This document shows, in pieces, positions 43,539-53,965 of a stretch of 64,000 nucleotides of DNA. The stretch is from Prosthecobacter sp. GTDB lineage: Bacteria > Verrucomicrobiota > Verrucomicrobiia > Verrucomicrobiales > Verrucomicrobiaceae. A program made the translations under genes and the position numbers. The notes under the pieces were generated by a model that was not told the DNA's origin, searched no databases, and saw only the letters and a list, made by a program, of their open reading frames with translations. Each line of letters starts with the position of its first letter. Positions within the stretch are counted from its first letter, which is position 1. The stretch covers positions 310,001 to 374,000 of the forward strand of contig NZ_JAXMIH010000005.1 in assembly GCF_034366625.1 (NCBI RefSeq), read 5' to 3'.

Positions 43539-44197
43539 ATACCCCGCTGCCTGCCGCCGCCTTGAAACACATCGCCTCGCTCAGCGCCAAGCGCTGGGAC
43601 CGCTGTTACACGGCGATGAAGCTGCGTTCAGACCCGGTTTATACGGCGGTGACACGTGAGCTGGCCGGATCAGCGCTGCCGGTGCTCGACATTGGTTGCG
43701 GCCTCGGCCTGCTGCCCTTTTATCTGCGTGAATCCGGCTTCACGCCGGACATCATCGGCTTTGATTACGACACGCGGAAGATCGCCAGTGCGCAAGTCAT
43801 GACAGGGCAGGGTGGTTATGCGGGTTTGAGCTTCATGGCAGGCGATGCGCGCACCGGACTGCCGGATTTTGGCGGAAATGTGGTGATCCTCGACATCCTG
43901 CAATTCTTCACGCGTGTGGAGCAGGAGACGCTGCTGCACGCGGCGGCGGCCCGAGTGGAGGAAGGAGGGAAATTGATCATCCGCAGTTGTCTGGCGGATG
44001 ATTCGACGCGTTTCCGCATCACCGTGGCGGGTGATTGGTTCGCCAAGCTGACGTTTTGGATGAAGGCGGCGCCTGTTTGCTATCCCGACCGTGCTTTGTT
44101 CGAGTCCGTGCTCAGTTCCGCCGGGCTGCGGGTGCGCGCGGAGCCGTTATGGGGCGGAACGCCGTTCAACAACCACCTCATCGTTGCTGAACGTTAG
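43535..44197 (+). CDS. class I SAM-dependent methyltransferase
   Basis: A 220-residue methyltransferase with the SAM-binding motif 'PVLDIGCGLGLLPFYL' (49-64), motif II acidic residue in 'IIGFDYDTRKI', and 'VVILDILQFFTRVEQETLL' plus 'GGKLIIRSC' further on. The start at 43535 lies in an ATGA overlap with the ligase gene, so the two are coupled. An ATG 15 bases upstream is also possible. It could methylate a hydroxyaryl or similar group of the product made by the surrounding cluster. Its 3' end overlaps the convergent deacetylase gene by 51 bases. Confidence 0.88.
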   Translation: MNTPLPAAALKHIASLSAKRWDRCYTAMKLRSDPVYTAVTRELAGSALPVLDIGCGLGLLPFYLRESGFTPDIIGFDYDTRKIASAQVMTGQGGYAGLSFMAGDARTGLPDFGGNVVILDILQFFTRVEQETLLHAAAARVEEGGKLIIRSCLADDSTRFRITVAGDWFAKLTFWMKAAPVCYPDRALFESVLSSAGLRVRAEPLWGGTPFNNHLIVAER

Positions 44198-44974
44198 CGC
44201 GCCCGGCTCCGTGCCACATTCCAGGCCGCTTTCCGCCAACAACGCCACCACGGACTGCGCGACTTCGATGGCGATGGGCGTGGCCTCATGAATCAGGACG
44301 ATGGAACCCGGTTTCAGCCGGTTGCGGATGCGTTGCGTGACGAAATGCACGTTTTGAATCACACCGTCGAATCCTCGCGCATCCCAGAGCATCATCTTCA
44401 GGCCCAACGCCTGCGCGACGAGGGCGGTGAACATGTTGTGATGACCGGCGGGCGGGCGGAAGAAGCGCGGTGGATGTTCCGGGCAGATGGAGGTGAGCGT
44501 CTCCTGGCAGCCGGCGATCTCGCGCCACAAGCCTGCCGGGCGCAGCGCCCAGAAGGTGGTGGCGGGATGCGTCTGCGTGTGATTGCCGACCTCATGACCG
44601 CGCGCGACGATCTCACGCACGAGTTCGGGATGCTGTGCCGCCCGATCACCGATGAGGAAAAAAATCGCCTTGATGTGGTGACGGTCGAGGATGTCGAGAA
44701 TCGCGGGTGTGTGCTGTGGATGCGGGCCGTCGTCGATGGTGAGCAGCGCGCGGTTTCCAGCCTGCGGCAGCCGTTTGATCATGCGGCCGAACAATGCGCA
44801 ACGCGGCACCAACGTGCCGATCGTGATGGTGGTGAGCACGGTGCAGAACAAAAACACCGCCGCGCCCACCCACCCCTGCCAGACCAGCCAGCCGACGATC
44901 AGCAGCGGCGTGAACGAGATGGCGAAGCGAAGATACGCGCGTTGCAGGCAGCGATGGCGTGATTCTGCATTCAT
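44147..44974 (-). CDS. membrane-anchored polysaccharide deacetylase (NodB family)
   Basis: A 275-residue protein with two N-terminal hydrophobic segments (about 17-34 and 37-53) followed by a NodB domain. Motif 1 is 'LTIDDGPH' (catalytic and metal Asp), motif 2 'GNHTQTHPA' (metal His pair), motif 3 'RFFRPPAGHHN', and motif 5 includes 'SIVLIHEATP'. All metal and catalytic residues are present, so it should be an active metal-dependent deacetylase at the inner membrane. Its ATG overlaps the stop of the acyltransferase gene. Aryl-polyene and flexirubin clusters of Bacteroidetes carry similar deacetylases, as I recall, which supports a biosynthetic rather than cell-wall role, though both are possible. 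Confidence 0.88.
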   Translation of the reverse strand: MNAESRHRCLQRAYLRFAISFTPLLIVGWLVWQGWVGAAVFLFCTVLTTITIGTLVPRCALFGRMIKRLPQAGNRALLTIDDGPHPQHTPAILDILDRHHIKAIFFLIGDRAAQHPELVREIVARGHEVGNHTQTHPATTFWALRPAGLWREIAGCQETLTSICPEHPPRFFRPPAGHHNMFTALVAQALGLKMMLWDARGFDGVIQNVHFVTQRIRNRLKPGSIVLIHEATPIAIEVAQSVVALLAESGLECGTEPGALTFSNDEVVVERRSAP

Positions 44975-45906
44975 GCCGGATCGCGGGTGACGAGCGGTTC
45001 AAACACAAACCATTGGTCCCAGTGTCGTGAGAGGAAATCATGCATCACCGGCACCCAGGCGGCGCTGACTTCGGCCGCCTTGGGCTTGCGCCCGCCTGGA
45101 TGGAACGGCTTGCCAATTTCAATGCGATAAGCAAGCCGACCACGACGGCTCAAGAAGACGGGGTAACACGGCACGCCGGTCACTTCAGCCAGCACGAGCG
45201 GTCCACGGGGAATGAGATAGGTCACACCGTCGATGCTGGCGTGCGTGGGTGCCACATCGCCCATAACGCGGTCGCCCTGGACGCAGACGACCTCGCCGGC
45301 GAGCAGCTTGCGGCAGAGTTCCATGCCGAGGTGGCCGCCGGGTTCGTTGTAATGGACGTGCAGATGCGGGTGGCGGCGCTCCTCCTCGCGCAGTTCTTCC
45401 TCGCGCAGTTTTTGCAGCGATGCCGTGGCCTCAGGCATGCGCACGGTGTGGATCGGGCGGCCAAACTTGCGTGCGAACAGCCCGGCGCCGATGTCGTAGT
45501 TGCCGGAATGCACGGTAAAGACCAACGCTCCTCCCGCCGTCTTTTGCAGCGCCTCGAAATCCTCCTTGCCGATGATTTCCCAATTCACCTCACGCTGGAA
45601 ATGCAGATGCCACAGCCGGTCCAGATAGGTCAGCGCAAACTGGAGGAACACCTGGAAGCCCGCCAGGGCGCTGGAACCCCGGCCCGGCATGAGGGCGTTG
45701 AGATTCGCACGCACCGCCTCACGCTGCGGCACCGCCAGCAGATAAGTCACCGCCGTCACTGGATAAACGAGCGCCGTGATCACAAAAGCGGGCAACCAGC
45801 GCATCATAAACAGCATCAGACGCGTCCAGAACGCCGCATGCAGGCCCATACGTGCAGGGGCGGCGTGCGTCTGCGGCTGGTGGCTTGCAGTTTCGGCGGA
45901 TGGCAT
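44971..45906 (-). CDS. LpxL-like lysophospholipid acyltransferase
   Basis: A 311-residue protein of the lipid A biosynthesis acyltransferase family. A hydrophobic N-terminal anchor (about 34-58) precedes the acyltransferase domain. The H-x4-D catalytic motif is in 'FTVHSGNYDIGAGL', and the substrate-binding 'CVQGDRVMGD' and 'RGPLVLAEVTGVPCYPVFL' follow. It transfers an acyl chain from ACP to a lipid acceptor at the inner membrane. In aryl-polyene clusters this type attaches the polyene to a lipid head. It is coupled by an ATGA overlap with the deacetylase and divergent (88-base gap) from the flavoprotein gene. Confidence 0.87.
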   Translation of the reverse strand: MPSAETASHQPQTHAAPARMGLHAAFWTRLMLFMMRWLPAFVITALVYPVTAVTYLLAVPQREAVRANLNALMPGRGSSALAGFQVFLQFALTYLDRLWHLHFQREVNWEIIGKEDFEALQKTAGGALVFTVHSGNYDIGAGLFARKFGRPIHTVRMPEATASLQKLREEELREEERRHPHLHVHYNEPGGHLGMELCRKLLAGEVVCVQGDRVMGDVAPTHASIDGVTYLIPRGPLVLAEVTGVPCYPVFLSRRGRLAYRIEIGKPFHPGGRKPKAAEVSAAWVPVMHDFLSRHWDQWFVFEPLVTRDPA

Positions 45907-45994
45907 TATTTAGACGCGGACAAGGGTAGGCGGGAGGCGTTCTGTTTCGACCGTCACACCGCCTCCGACAACTGACTTTTTCACCTCTCACGCC

Positions 45995-47545
45995 ATGACG
46001 ACACCTGCAGCCGATTACGACGTGGTCATCATGGGCGGGGCGTTTTCGGGCGCGGCGGCCGCCATGCTGCTGAAACGCGACCATCCCGACATGCGTGTGC
46101 TGATCGTCGAACGCACCGTGCATTTCGACCGCAAGGTGGGCGAAAGCACCTCCGAGGTCGCCGGCTGCTTCCTCACACGCGTCCTGCACCAGTCCAGCCA
46201 CCTGAGTGCCAAACACTACCAGAAGCACGGCCTGCGCATGTGGTTCTGCAAAACGCCCGAAGACTCCGTCGATGATCTCACGGAGATCGGCCCGCGCTTC
46301 CAGTCGCGTCTGGCGACCTTTCAGCTCGACCGCTCGATTCTGGATGAGCATCTGCTCCAAGAAGCCTGCGATTTTGGCTGCGAGCTGCTGCGGCCAGCCA
46401 CGATCAAATTGATCACACTGTCCGAGAGCGAGGCACCGCACACGCTCGAAATCATGCCGCAGGAAGGGCAGATGCGCACCATCACCACGCGCTGGCTCAT
46501 CGACGCCTCCGGCAAAGCTGCCTTACTCGCCAAAAAGCTCGGCATTCACCACTCCATCGGCGACGAGCATCCCACCTCCTCGGTCTGGTGCCGCTTCCGC
46601 AACGTCAATGACCTCGACAGCTTCAAGAGCCGCAAGATGTTTCCGAAGCTCGCGACAGAGGCCAAATGCATCCGCACCACGGCCACCAATCACCTCATGG
46701 GCCGCGGCTGGTGGTGCTGGATCATTCCGTTGTCGGATGGCAGCTTCAGCGCCGGTGTCACCTGGGATCGTCGTTTGTACACGCTGCCGGAAGGGCCGTC
46801 CCTCGTCACCCGGCTCCAGGCGCATCTGGTGAGCCATCCTGTGGGCAGGCTGATGTTTGAAAACGCCATCCCGGACGCGGACGACACGTTCTATTACAAG
46901 AACCTCGGCTACCACGCCGAATACATCGCCGGGAACCGTTGGGTGATGGTCGGCGACGCTGCCGGGTTCATGGACCCGCTCTACAGCCAGGGCCTCGACT
47001 TCTGCGGTTACACGGTCTTCGCCGCCAGCGAACTCGTGCGTAAAAATCTCGCCGGTGAGGACACGCAGATGATCACCGACTACCTGAACACGGCCTACCC
47101 GCGCAGCTACCGCACCTGGTTCGAGGCGCTCTACAAAGACAAGTACACCTACCTCGGCGACGCGGAACTGATGCACGCCGCCTTCCTGATGGACCTCGCG
47201 ACCTACTTTCTCGGCCCGGTGCGCGGTGTTTACACCAATCCCGCGCTCGAATGGACGCTGATGCCCTATGACGGTCCGGTGGGGGCTTTTTTCGGCAGGT
47301 TCATGGCCTTCTACAACCGCCGCCTCGTCTGCATCGCGCAGGAGCGTGTGCGCAAAGGCATCTACGGGCGCAAGAATCACGGCCACTTCCTTGCACCGCG
47401 CATGAGCATGTCCCCCGACACTTCGGCGGGCCGCCTGCTCTTCGACGGCATCATGGTCTGGCTCAAAGCCGAGTTCAGCACCTGGATGGCCCCCGCTCCG
47501 GCGAAGGATGCCATCCCGATGACGGAGAAGCCGGTGGAGGCGTGA
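45995..47545 (+). CDS. FAD-dependent oxidoreductase of the tryptophan-halogenase family
   Basis: A 516-residue flavoprotein. The dinucleotide fold starts at 'DVVIMGGAFSGAAAAMLL'. 'DRKVGESTSE' corresponds to the conserved halogenase-type GE-T region, and 'GWWCWIIPLSDG' carries the W-x-W-x-I-P motif of flavin-dependent halogenases. 'VMVGDAAGFMDPLYSQGLD' is the FAD-binding end. The W-x-W-x-I-P motif separates these from simple monooxygenases, but many members do not halogenate, so either halogenation or hydroxylation of an aromatic product is possible. It sits in the ketosynthase/ligase neighbourhood and 64 bases before chorismate synthase on the same strand. Length is normal. Confidence 0.87.
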   Translation: MTTPAADYDVVIMGGAFSGAAAAMLLKRDHPDMRVLIVERTVHFDRKVGESTSEVAGCFLTRVLHQSSHLSAKHYQKHGLRMWFCKTPEDSVDDLTEIGPRFQSRLATFQLDRSILDEHLLQEACDFGCELLRPATIKLITLSESEAPHTLEIMPQEGQMRTITTRWLIDASGKAALLAKKLGIHHSIGDEHPTSSVWCRFRNVNDLDSFKSRKMFPKLATEAKCIRTTATNHLMGRGWWCWIIPLSDGSFSAGVTWDRRLYTLPEGPSLVTRLQAHLVSHPVGRLMFENAIPDADDTFYYKNLGYHAEYIAGNRWVMVGDAAGFMDPLYSQGLDFCGYTVFAASELVRKNLAGEDTQMITDYLNTAYPRSYRTWFEALYKDKYTYLGDAELMHAAFLMDLATYFLGPVRGVYTNPALEWTLMPYDGPVGAFFGRFMAFYNRRLVCIAQERVRKGIYGRKNHGHFLAPRMSMSPDTSAGRLLFDGIMVWLKAEFSTWMAPAPAKDAIPMTEKPVEA

Positions 47546-47609
47546 ATCATCGGCGCAGGCGAGCACGAGATATTTGCAGCACGTTCATCCCCGGCCATGA
47601 TGCGGTCTC

Positions 47610-48695
<1,086 letters not shown>

Positions 48696-48699
48696 TGTC

Positions 48700-49367
48700 A
48701 TGCGCTGGCTGGTCTTGCTGCTGATGGTTCCACTTGGAGCCGCTTCCAAGGAGGTGGAGATTCCATGCACGACCTGGTTTGAGGGCCACATCACGGCTGC
48801 TGATGTCATCGTGATTGCCGAAGTCGTGCAGGCTGAGTCGGAGGTGATTCAATCGCCGGGCAAGGCTCTTCTGAAGGAGTCGTGCGTTTTGCGCATTCAG
48901 GAGGTGATCGGGAAAGCCCAAAGCTCCATGCGGCCACGACGGTTCGATTGAGCAAAGAGCATCCTCATGATCTTTATGAGCAGATCGATCCAGGCTGGGG
49001 CGATTACCGTCACCTGCGAGCGGGCCAGAAGGCGGTGCTGCTGGTTCACTTTTATGAAAACAATGTGGCCATCGGCAGTGATGCCGTGATCGTGTTGAAC
49101 GCAGAAAACCAGTCGTTGCCCGAGATCTTGAGGCGCACGGGTTTGGACTGCTCTCTCCTCACGGACGCGGATCTTGCTGTTTGGAAGACGGCAAGCCCGA
49201 GGATGTATCCGGAACTGGCCGCACGCGTGGCCTACGAACGTGAATTGCGTGAGGAAGAGCGAAGTAAATCAGTGCTTACCTGGACCGAATGGCTGGTTCT
49301 TGGAAGCATCATCATAGTCTTGATGTTCGCCGTCTCACGGGTTGTGAGACGGATCAAACGAGCATGA
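48700..49367 (+). pseudogene. frameshifted gene for a secreted, C-terminally membrane-anchored protein
   Basis: The frame opened by the ATG at 48700 encodes a signal peptide ('RWLVLLLMVPLGAAS') and about 65 more residues, then stops at 48949-48951. An overlapping frame shifted by one base continues from about 48930 with plausible protein ('LSKEHPHDLYEQIDPGWGDY', 'KAVLLVHFYENNVAIG') to a C-terminal helix 'WLVLGSIIIVLMFAVSRVV'. Together they would make one protein of about 222 residues: signal peptide, extracytoplasmic domain, membrane helix, basic tail. A one-base loss near 48915-48945, or a sequencing error, explains it; programmed frameshifting is less likely, as no slippery run is evident. 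Function unknown. It starts 4 bases after aroC ends. Confidence 0.6.
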
Positions 49368-49392
49368 GTTTGTTCTCCGTTTACAGCGCGAA

Positions 49393-50841
49393 TTAAAACC
49401 CCACGACCCAGTATTCCTGCTGAGAGATCATCTCCGCTTCAGGAATGGTGATCCAGCGCTCCTTGTAGCGTTCGCCCCAACTGTCGCTGAAGGCGATTTC
49501 GTTGGTCTCTTTGTTGTAACCGATGATGAGGACGACGTGGCCCTGGTCCTTCTCTTTGCGAAGCGTGGCCGCGCCATTGGTTTCGGCCAGTTTGGCCTTC
49601 CAGGCGGTCAAATCGGTCATGTCCTGGCGGTCTTTGGTGCGCTTGTTGGCCAGATCGTTGAAGGCATCCGTACTGTAGAGACCCCAGATCACCGGAACGC
49701 CTTTGTCGATGTACTTTTGCAAGTCCTTGAGCTTGAACTCGCTCTGCCAGGAGTCGAACGAGCGGCCTTTGCGGCGGATGTCGCTGCGCACGCCTTCCAG
49801 CAGCATCTGCACGCTGGTGCCGCCGCCGATGTTGGTCTCGCCAGCCATCGCCAGCACATACATGTCCGCGGGAACGCTGAGGTAACGCATCGCACGCTCC
49901 GCCGTGGCGGGAACACAGTAGCCTTTCGGTCCTTGATCCACCATCGGGATCTCGCTGATCACGACATCGCCGTTCGGGCGCTTCTCCACATTTGCCAGGG
50001 CACGATCACGGATGATTTTGTCACCGGTCATTTTGACCTTGCCACCAGCGTCGGACACTTCGGTGGTCACCAGCTCCACGCCAACATACTCGCCCTCCTG
50101 CTCGCGCAGCAGGATCGAGTGACCGCGCCAGTCCCAGCGGAGCATGGTGTCGCGTGCCTCGCCGTCGCCAAAACGCTGCTTCACTGGTTCGCCCAGCTTC
50201 TCGGAGAGCTTCGCGGTGATGGCCGCCACATCCGCCTTCATGGCCCTTTCCAAGATCGCCAGGGCCTGGGCTTTGGGCGTGTTGCGGTCCACGCGATTGT
50301 TGTTTTCGCCGTCCATGCCGAAGAGGTCGCCCTTGTTGGCAAACACCAGCGAGAGGTTGGTCGTCAGTCCGTCGGCGGCATAGAGCGCCACGGAGTAGGG
50401 CCGGGCGCCGAACATGCGGAAGGTGTCCTTGGGATAGGAGCGGAAACTACTGGAGACCTTGGTCTCTGATTCTTTCTTGAGTTCCAGCTTGCCTGCCACT
50501 TCGTCCGCCTTGGTCTGCCACAGCATCGCGTCCGCGAACAACGGCAGGCCGACAACTTCGTTCACGACTGCCGGGTCCAGCTTGTCGTTCGGGCCGTTGA
50601 ATTTCAAAACAGAGGATTTCTTCACATACTCCTGATCCGCAGGCGAAAACGTGTTAATCCCCAGCGTGAAGCGCTGGCCGCCGGCCATTTCGATCGTCAC
50701 CTGATCTCCTGCGGTGCCGACGAGTTTCGCCTGGATCGCCTTGCCCTGGGTGTTGGTGAAGGTGCGGAGTTCAGACGATTGCGCGCTCGCCGTGGCGAGG
50801 ATCAGTCCGAGAACAAGGAAAACGCAGGATGCATGCTTCAT
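49393..50841 (-). CDS. secreted C39-like cysteine peptidase with N-terminal SHD1-like domain
   Basis: A 482-residue protein. A signal peptide (about 1-20) is followed by an SHD1-like domain ('RTFTNTQGKAIQAKLVG' to 'TFSPADQEYV', about 25-75). A middle region of unknown fold precedes a papain-like/C39-type domain from about residue 295. The catalytic cysteine lies in 'GPKGYCVPATAERAM' (near 309), the histidine in 'GHVVLIIGYN' (near 436), and the third residue in 'FSDSWG' (near 453). It should be an active periplasmic or surface peptidase. No transporter or leader-peptide gene is adjacent, so it is not an obvious bacteriocin processor. The partition is typical of PVC proteins, where SHD1 precedes or follows diverse enzymes. 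Confidence 0.8.
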   Translation of the reverse strand: MKHASCVFLVLGLILATASAQSSELRTFTNTQGKAIQAKLVGTAGDQVTIEMAGGQRFTLGINTFSPADQEYVKKSSVLKFNGPNDKLDPAVVNEVVGLPLFADAMLWQTKADEVAGKLELKKESETKVSSSFRSYPKDTFRMFGARPYSVALYAADGLTTNLSLVFANKGDLFGMDGENNNRVDRNTPKAQALAILERAMKADVAAITAKLSEKLGEPVKQRFGDGEARDTMLRWDWRGHSILLREQEGEYVGVELVTTEVSDAGGKVKMTGDKIIRDRALANVEKRPNGDVVISEIPMVDQGPKGYCVPATAERAMRYLSVPADMYVLAMAGETNIGGGTSVQMLLEGVRSDIRRKGRSFDSWQSEFKLKDLQKYIDKGVPVIWGLYSTDAFNDLANKRTKDRQDMTDLTAWKAKLAETNGAATLRKEKDQGHVVLIIGYNKETNEIAFSDSWGERYKERWITIPEAEMISQQEYWVVGF

Positions 50842-50901
50842 GGCGGCGTTTTAACGTAACGTGCCGTGCTTGTGAAGCATGAAATTTTGGCGGGCACCCC
50901 G

Positions 50902-52212
50902 TCAGATCCACGTACCCGCCGGAATGATGGCGTCCTTGGGAATGCAGACGATGCCGTCACGGATGTAGAAGTTGTCGCCGTCCATCTCGCTGGGCTTGCC
51001 TTCAGGAGTGATGACGACGTTGTCACCGATGTGGACGTTTTTGTCGATGATCGCACGCTCGATCCGGCAATTGCGGCCGATGCCGGGCGGCGGACGGTCC
51101 GGGTCTGTGCCGGCGGCTCCAGCGTAGAAGTCGGCACCCATGATGATGGTGTCGCGGATCGTCGCGCCGGGCTCAATCTTGGAGCGGACACCGATGACGG
51201 CGGTTTCGATGTGGGCATCGGTGACGATGCAGCCGTCGGCGATGAGCGCGTGATGGATGGTGGCACCGTTGATCTTCGTGGCGGGCAACGCACGGGAGTG
51301 GGAGAAGATAGGGGCGGTGGAGTCGAAGAAATCGAACTGCGGGACCAGTTTGCAGAGATCCAGATTGGCCTGGAAGAAGGAACGGATGGTGCCGATGTCC
51401 TCCCAGTAGCCTTGGAAGTTGTAGGTGTGCACACGGCGGTCTTTGATCGCCGTGGGAATGATGTGCTTGCCGAAGTCGTTGTGCGTGTTGTCCAGGCACT
51501 CTTCGAGCACCTGACGGTTGAAGAGGTAGATGCCCATGGAAGCCTCAAACCGTGGCTCGTCGGTGGGCAGCCCCATTTTGCGCAAGGTCTCCACCGGCAT
51601 ACTGAGCTTCTTCAGCACGGCGGGATCCTTGGGTTTCTCGACGAACTCATAGACGCGGCCGTTTTCATCCGAGTGCATGATGCCGAAGCCGGTCGCGTCC
51701 GTCGCGTTCACCGGTAGCGTGGCGATGGTGAGATCCGCCTCATGCGCGAGGTGCTCGCGCATCACTTTGCGGAAATCCATGCGGTAGAGCTGGTCACCGC
51801 TGAGGATGAGGAAGTAGTCGTGTCCGCCATCGAGGAAGTAGCGCAGATTTTGCCGCACAGCGTCGGCGGTGCCCTGGTACCAGCGCTCGCCCTCCGGCGT
51901 CTGCTGCGCGGCGAGCACCTCGACAAACCCCCGTGTGAACTGGTCGAAGCGGTAGGTGCGCGAGAGGTGGCGGTTGAGCGAGGCGCTGTTGTACTGCGTG
52001 AGCACATAGACCTGACGCAGGCCGGAGTTGATGCAGTTGCTGATGGGAATATCGACGAGGCGATACTTGCCGGCGAGCGGTACGGCGGGCTTCGCGCGAT
52101 CCTTGGTCAGCGGAAAGAGCCGCGTCCCGGCTCCGCCGCCCATGACAATGGCCAAAGTGCTGCGGCGAAGGACCGAATCAGCTTCGATTTGGGCGGAGGT
52201 GGGCGTGCTCAT
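50902..52212 (-). CDS. glgC: glucose-1-phosphate adenylyltransferase
   Basis: A 436-residue ADP-glucose pyrophosphorylase, the committed step of glycogen synthesis: glucose-1-phosphate plus ATP to ADP-glucose. The nucleotidyltransferase loop is '[20 protein letters not shown]', followed by '[15 protein letters not shown]', '[12 protein letters not shown]' and '[11 protein letters not shown]'. The sugar-phosphate site is 'FVEKPKDP' and 'ASMGIYLFN'. The C-terminus is a left-handed beta-helix of hexapeptides ('[14 protein letters not shown]' onward) that carries regulation in this family. No other glg gene is near. The first ~16 residues are a short polar extension. Confidence 0.96.
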   Translation of the reverse strand: MSTPTSAQIEADSVLRRSTLAIVMGGGAGTRLFPLTKDRAKPAVPLAGKYRLVDIPISNCINSGLRQVYVLTQYNSASLNRHLSRTYRFDQFTRGFVEVLAAQQTPEGERWYQGTADAVRQNLRYFLDGGHDYFLILSGDQLYRMDFRKVMREHLAHEADLTIATLPVNATDATGFGIMHSDENGRVYEFVEKPKDPAVLKKLSMPVETLRKMGLPTDEPRFEASMGIYLFNRQVLEECLDNTHNDFGKHIIPTAIKDRRVHTYNFQGYWEDIGTIRSFFQANLDLCKLVPQFDFFDSTAPIFSHSRALPATKINGATIHHALIADGCIVTDAHIETAVIGVRSKIEPGATIRDTIIMGADFYAGAAGTDPDRPPPGIGRNCRIERAIIDKNVHIGDNVVITPEGKPSEMDGDNFYIRDGIVCIPKDAIIPAGTWI

Positions 52213-52339
52213 GATTGGTAGTTGGGTTGCTCATCATTTCTCTGAAACAAGACAGGCAGGCAAGCGTTATCCCTGCCCCTATTTTGGCGGGCAGACGCGC
52301 CTCGCAATTATTTTTAGTTCTATCACCCTCCCCAACCAC

Positions 52340-53305
52340 ATGTCCACTCCTGCGTTTCGTTTCACACTATTTGTCGCCATCTGCCTGTCCGTGTCCTCCG
52401 CATTTGCGGCGGTAAACTTTGAAAAAGACCTGCTTCCCGTCATCACCAAGAAGTGCATCGAGTGTCACAAGGCTCCCTTCGAAGAGAACGGTAAAAAAAA
52501 GGAACCCAAGGCTGGCCTGCGCCTCGATGCCTCCTGGGCCATCCTGAAAGGCAGCGAAAACGGCCCTGTGCTCACGCCGGGTGCTCCTGACAAGAGCGGC
52601 ATTTACGAGTCTGTCATGCTGCCGAAGGATGACGACGGCCACATGCCGTCCAAAGGCGAGGATCTCACCCCTGCGGAGATCAAGCTGCTCAAAACCTGGA
52701 TCGAGGAAGGCGCGAATTTCGGCGGCTGGGTCGGCAGTGTGGCAGGCATGCCCGCCGGTGCCCAGACCGAGTCGGCGAAGCCCTTCAAGCCCCGCCCTCA
52801 CGATTTGTTCTACGCCAGCCTCGAAAAAGAAGTGAAGCCACTCTCCGATGACCTTCTCGCCAAGGCGAAGGCCGCCGGTGCCCAAGTTGCCCCGGTAAAA
52901 GTCGAAAGCCCGCTCGTGCGCGTCGATTTCCTGACCGGCGTCTCCAAGTGCGATGACGCCAAAGTCGTCGCCATTCTGCCGATCAAAGAAAACATCGTCC
53001 AGCTCGATCTCGGCCGCACCATCATCACCGACGGTGCCTTGAAGACCCTCGCGCAGCTTCCCCGCCTCGTTTCCCTCGATTTGCGCCAGACCAAAATCAC
53101 GGACGCTGGTCTCGAAGCACTCATCGGGCTCAAAAAGCTTGAGAGCCTCAATCTCTACGGAACCGACATCACCGACGCCGGATTGAAGCACCTCGCCAAA
53201 ATCAAAAGCCTCAAAAATGTCTATCTCTGGCAGTCCAAGGCCACCAAGGCCGGCGTAAAACAACTCGCCAGTGCCATCCCCGGTCTCAAAGCCAGCATCG
53301 AATAA
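52340..53305 (+). CDS. secreted PSCyt1-type cytochrome c with leucine-rich repeats
   Basis: A 321-residue protein with a signal peptide ('FTLFVAICLSVSSAFA'), a planctomycete-type haem domain ('LLPVITKKCIECHKAPF', with 'GHMPSKGEDLTPAEIKLLKT' after it) and a C-terminal run of about four leucine-rich repeats ('IVQLDLGRTIITDGAL', 'LVSLDLRQTKITDAGL', 'LESLNLYGTDITDAGL', 'LKNVYLWQSKATKAGV'). The LRR part is probably a protein-binding surface in the periplasm or on the outer membrane. The ATG at 52340 was chosen for the signal peptide. It may be co-transcribed with the peroxiredoxin gene 21 bases later. Confidence 0.88.
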   Translation: MSTPAFRFTLFVAICLSVSSAFAAVNFEKDLLPVITKKCIECHKAPFEENGKKKEPKAGLRLDASWAILKGSENGPVLTPGAPDKSGIYESVMLPKDDDGHMPSKGEDLTPAEIKLLKTWIEEGANFGGWVGSVAGMPAGAQTESAKPFKPRPHDLFYASLEKEVKPLSDDLLAKAKAAGAQVAPVKVESPLVRVDFLTGVSKCDDAKVVAILPIKENIVQLDLGRTIITDGALKTLAQLPRLVSLDLRQTKITDAGLEALIGLKKLESLNLYGTDITDAGLKHLAKIKSLKNVYLWQSKATKAGVKQLASAIPGLKASIE

Positions 53306-53326
53306 CCCAGTCTTTACGTTATCCTC

Positions 53327-53851
53327 ATGAAAACGCGCCTCCTTATGCTTACCGCCCTGTTCAACGCTCTCTTTGGCACCGCCGTCGCCGGAGAAGGTGA
53401 AAAGGTCAACTACGACGCCCCCGCCGTCTCCGGCATCAATCAAGACGGCGCCACCGTCAACTTTGCCGACGTGTACAAGAAAGGCCCCATCGTTGTCTTT
53501 TTCTACCCGAAGGCTGACACCCCCGGCTGCACTAAGCAGGCCTGCTCCCTGCGCGACGCCTTTGCGGATCTGACCAAGGACGGCGTGCAGGTACTCGGCG
53601 TCTCCTTCGACAAGCCGGACGCTCAGAAAAAGTTCAAGGACAAGTTCACGCTGCCCTATGACCTCATCGCCGACCCCGAGGGCAAGATCGTCGCCGCCTT
53701 CAAGGTGGAGAAAATGCTCAAAGGAGCGCTCTCGCTCGCCAAGCGCAGTTGCTTCCTCATCAAGGACGGCAAGGTCGTCTGGCAGGACTACCAAGCCAGC
53801 ACCGACCAGCAGGCCGCTGACATCAAGCGAGTGCTTGGCGAGCTGAAGTAG
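53327..53851 (+). CDS. secreted thioredoxin-like peroxiredoxin (BCP type)
   Basis: A 174-residue AhpC/TSA-fold peroxiredoxin. A signal peptide (about 1-21) directs it out of the cytoplasm. The peroxidatic cysteine is in 'PKADTPGCTKQACSLRD', where the Cys-x4-Cys spacing is that of BCP-type atypical 2-Cys enzymes; 'LGVSFDKPDAQKKF' follows. It reduces hydroperoxides using a thiol donor. Export is unusual for BCP in proteobacteria but common in PVC species. The gene is 21 bases downstream of the cytochrome-LRR gene, which suggests a shared role in envelope redox chemistry. Confidence 0.9.
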   Translation: MKTRLLMLTALFNALFGTAVAGEGEKVNYDAPAVSGINQDGATVNFADVYKKGPIVVFFYPKADTPGCTKQACSLRDAFADLTKDGVQVLGVSFDKPDAQKKFKDKFTLPYDLIADPEGKIVAAFKVEKMLKGALSLAKRSCFLIKDGKVVWQDYQASTDQQAADIKRVLGELK

Positions 53852-53884
53852 AGCGAGCGCACCGACGAGGGGCCACACGACGGC

Positions 53885-53917
53885 AAAGAAACATCCACCG
53901 TGGCAAGACAGTGGATG
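53885..53917 (-). terminator. candidate terminator for the glycine-zipper lipoprotein gene
   Basis: A perfect seven-base-pair stem (CATCCAC at 53892-53898 with GTGGATG at 53911-53917) is followed, on the minus strand, by TTTCTTT (53885-53891). It lies between the convergent peroxiredoxin and lipoprotein genes and could also slow plus-strand transcription. Confidence 0.5.
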
Positions 53918-53965
53918 CTATTCTTTATCGATCCCAGTTTGGCTGAACTAAACGTCGCGGATCAA

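Noticed and set aside
52367..53878. 503-codon frame antisense to the cytochrome-LRR and peroxiredoxin genes
   Set aside because: It crosses two real genes with signal peptides and catalytic motifs; the antisense chain is acidic low-complexity sequence.
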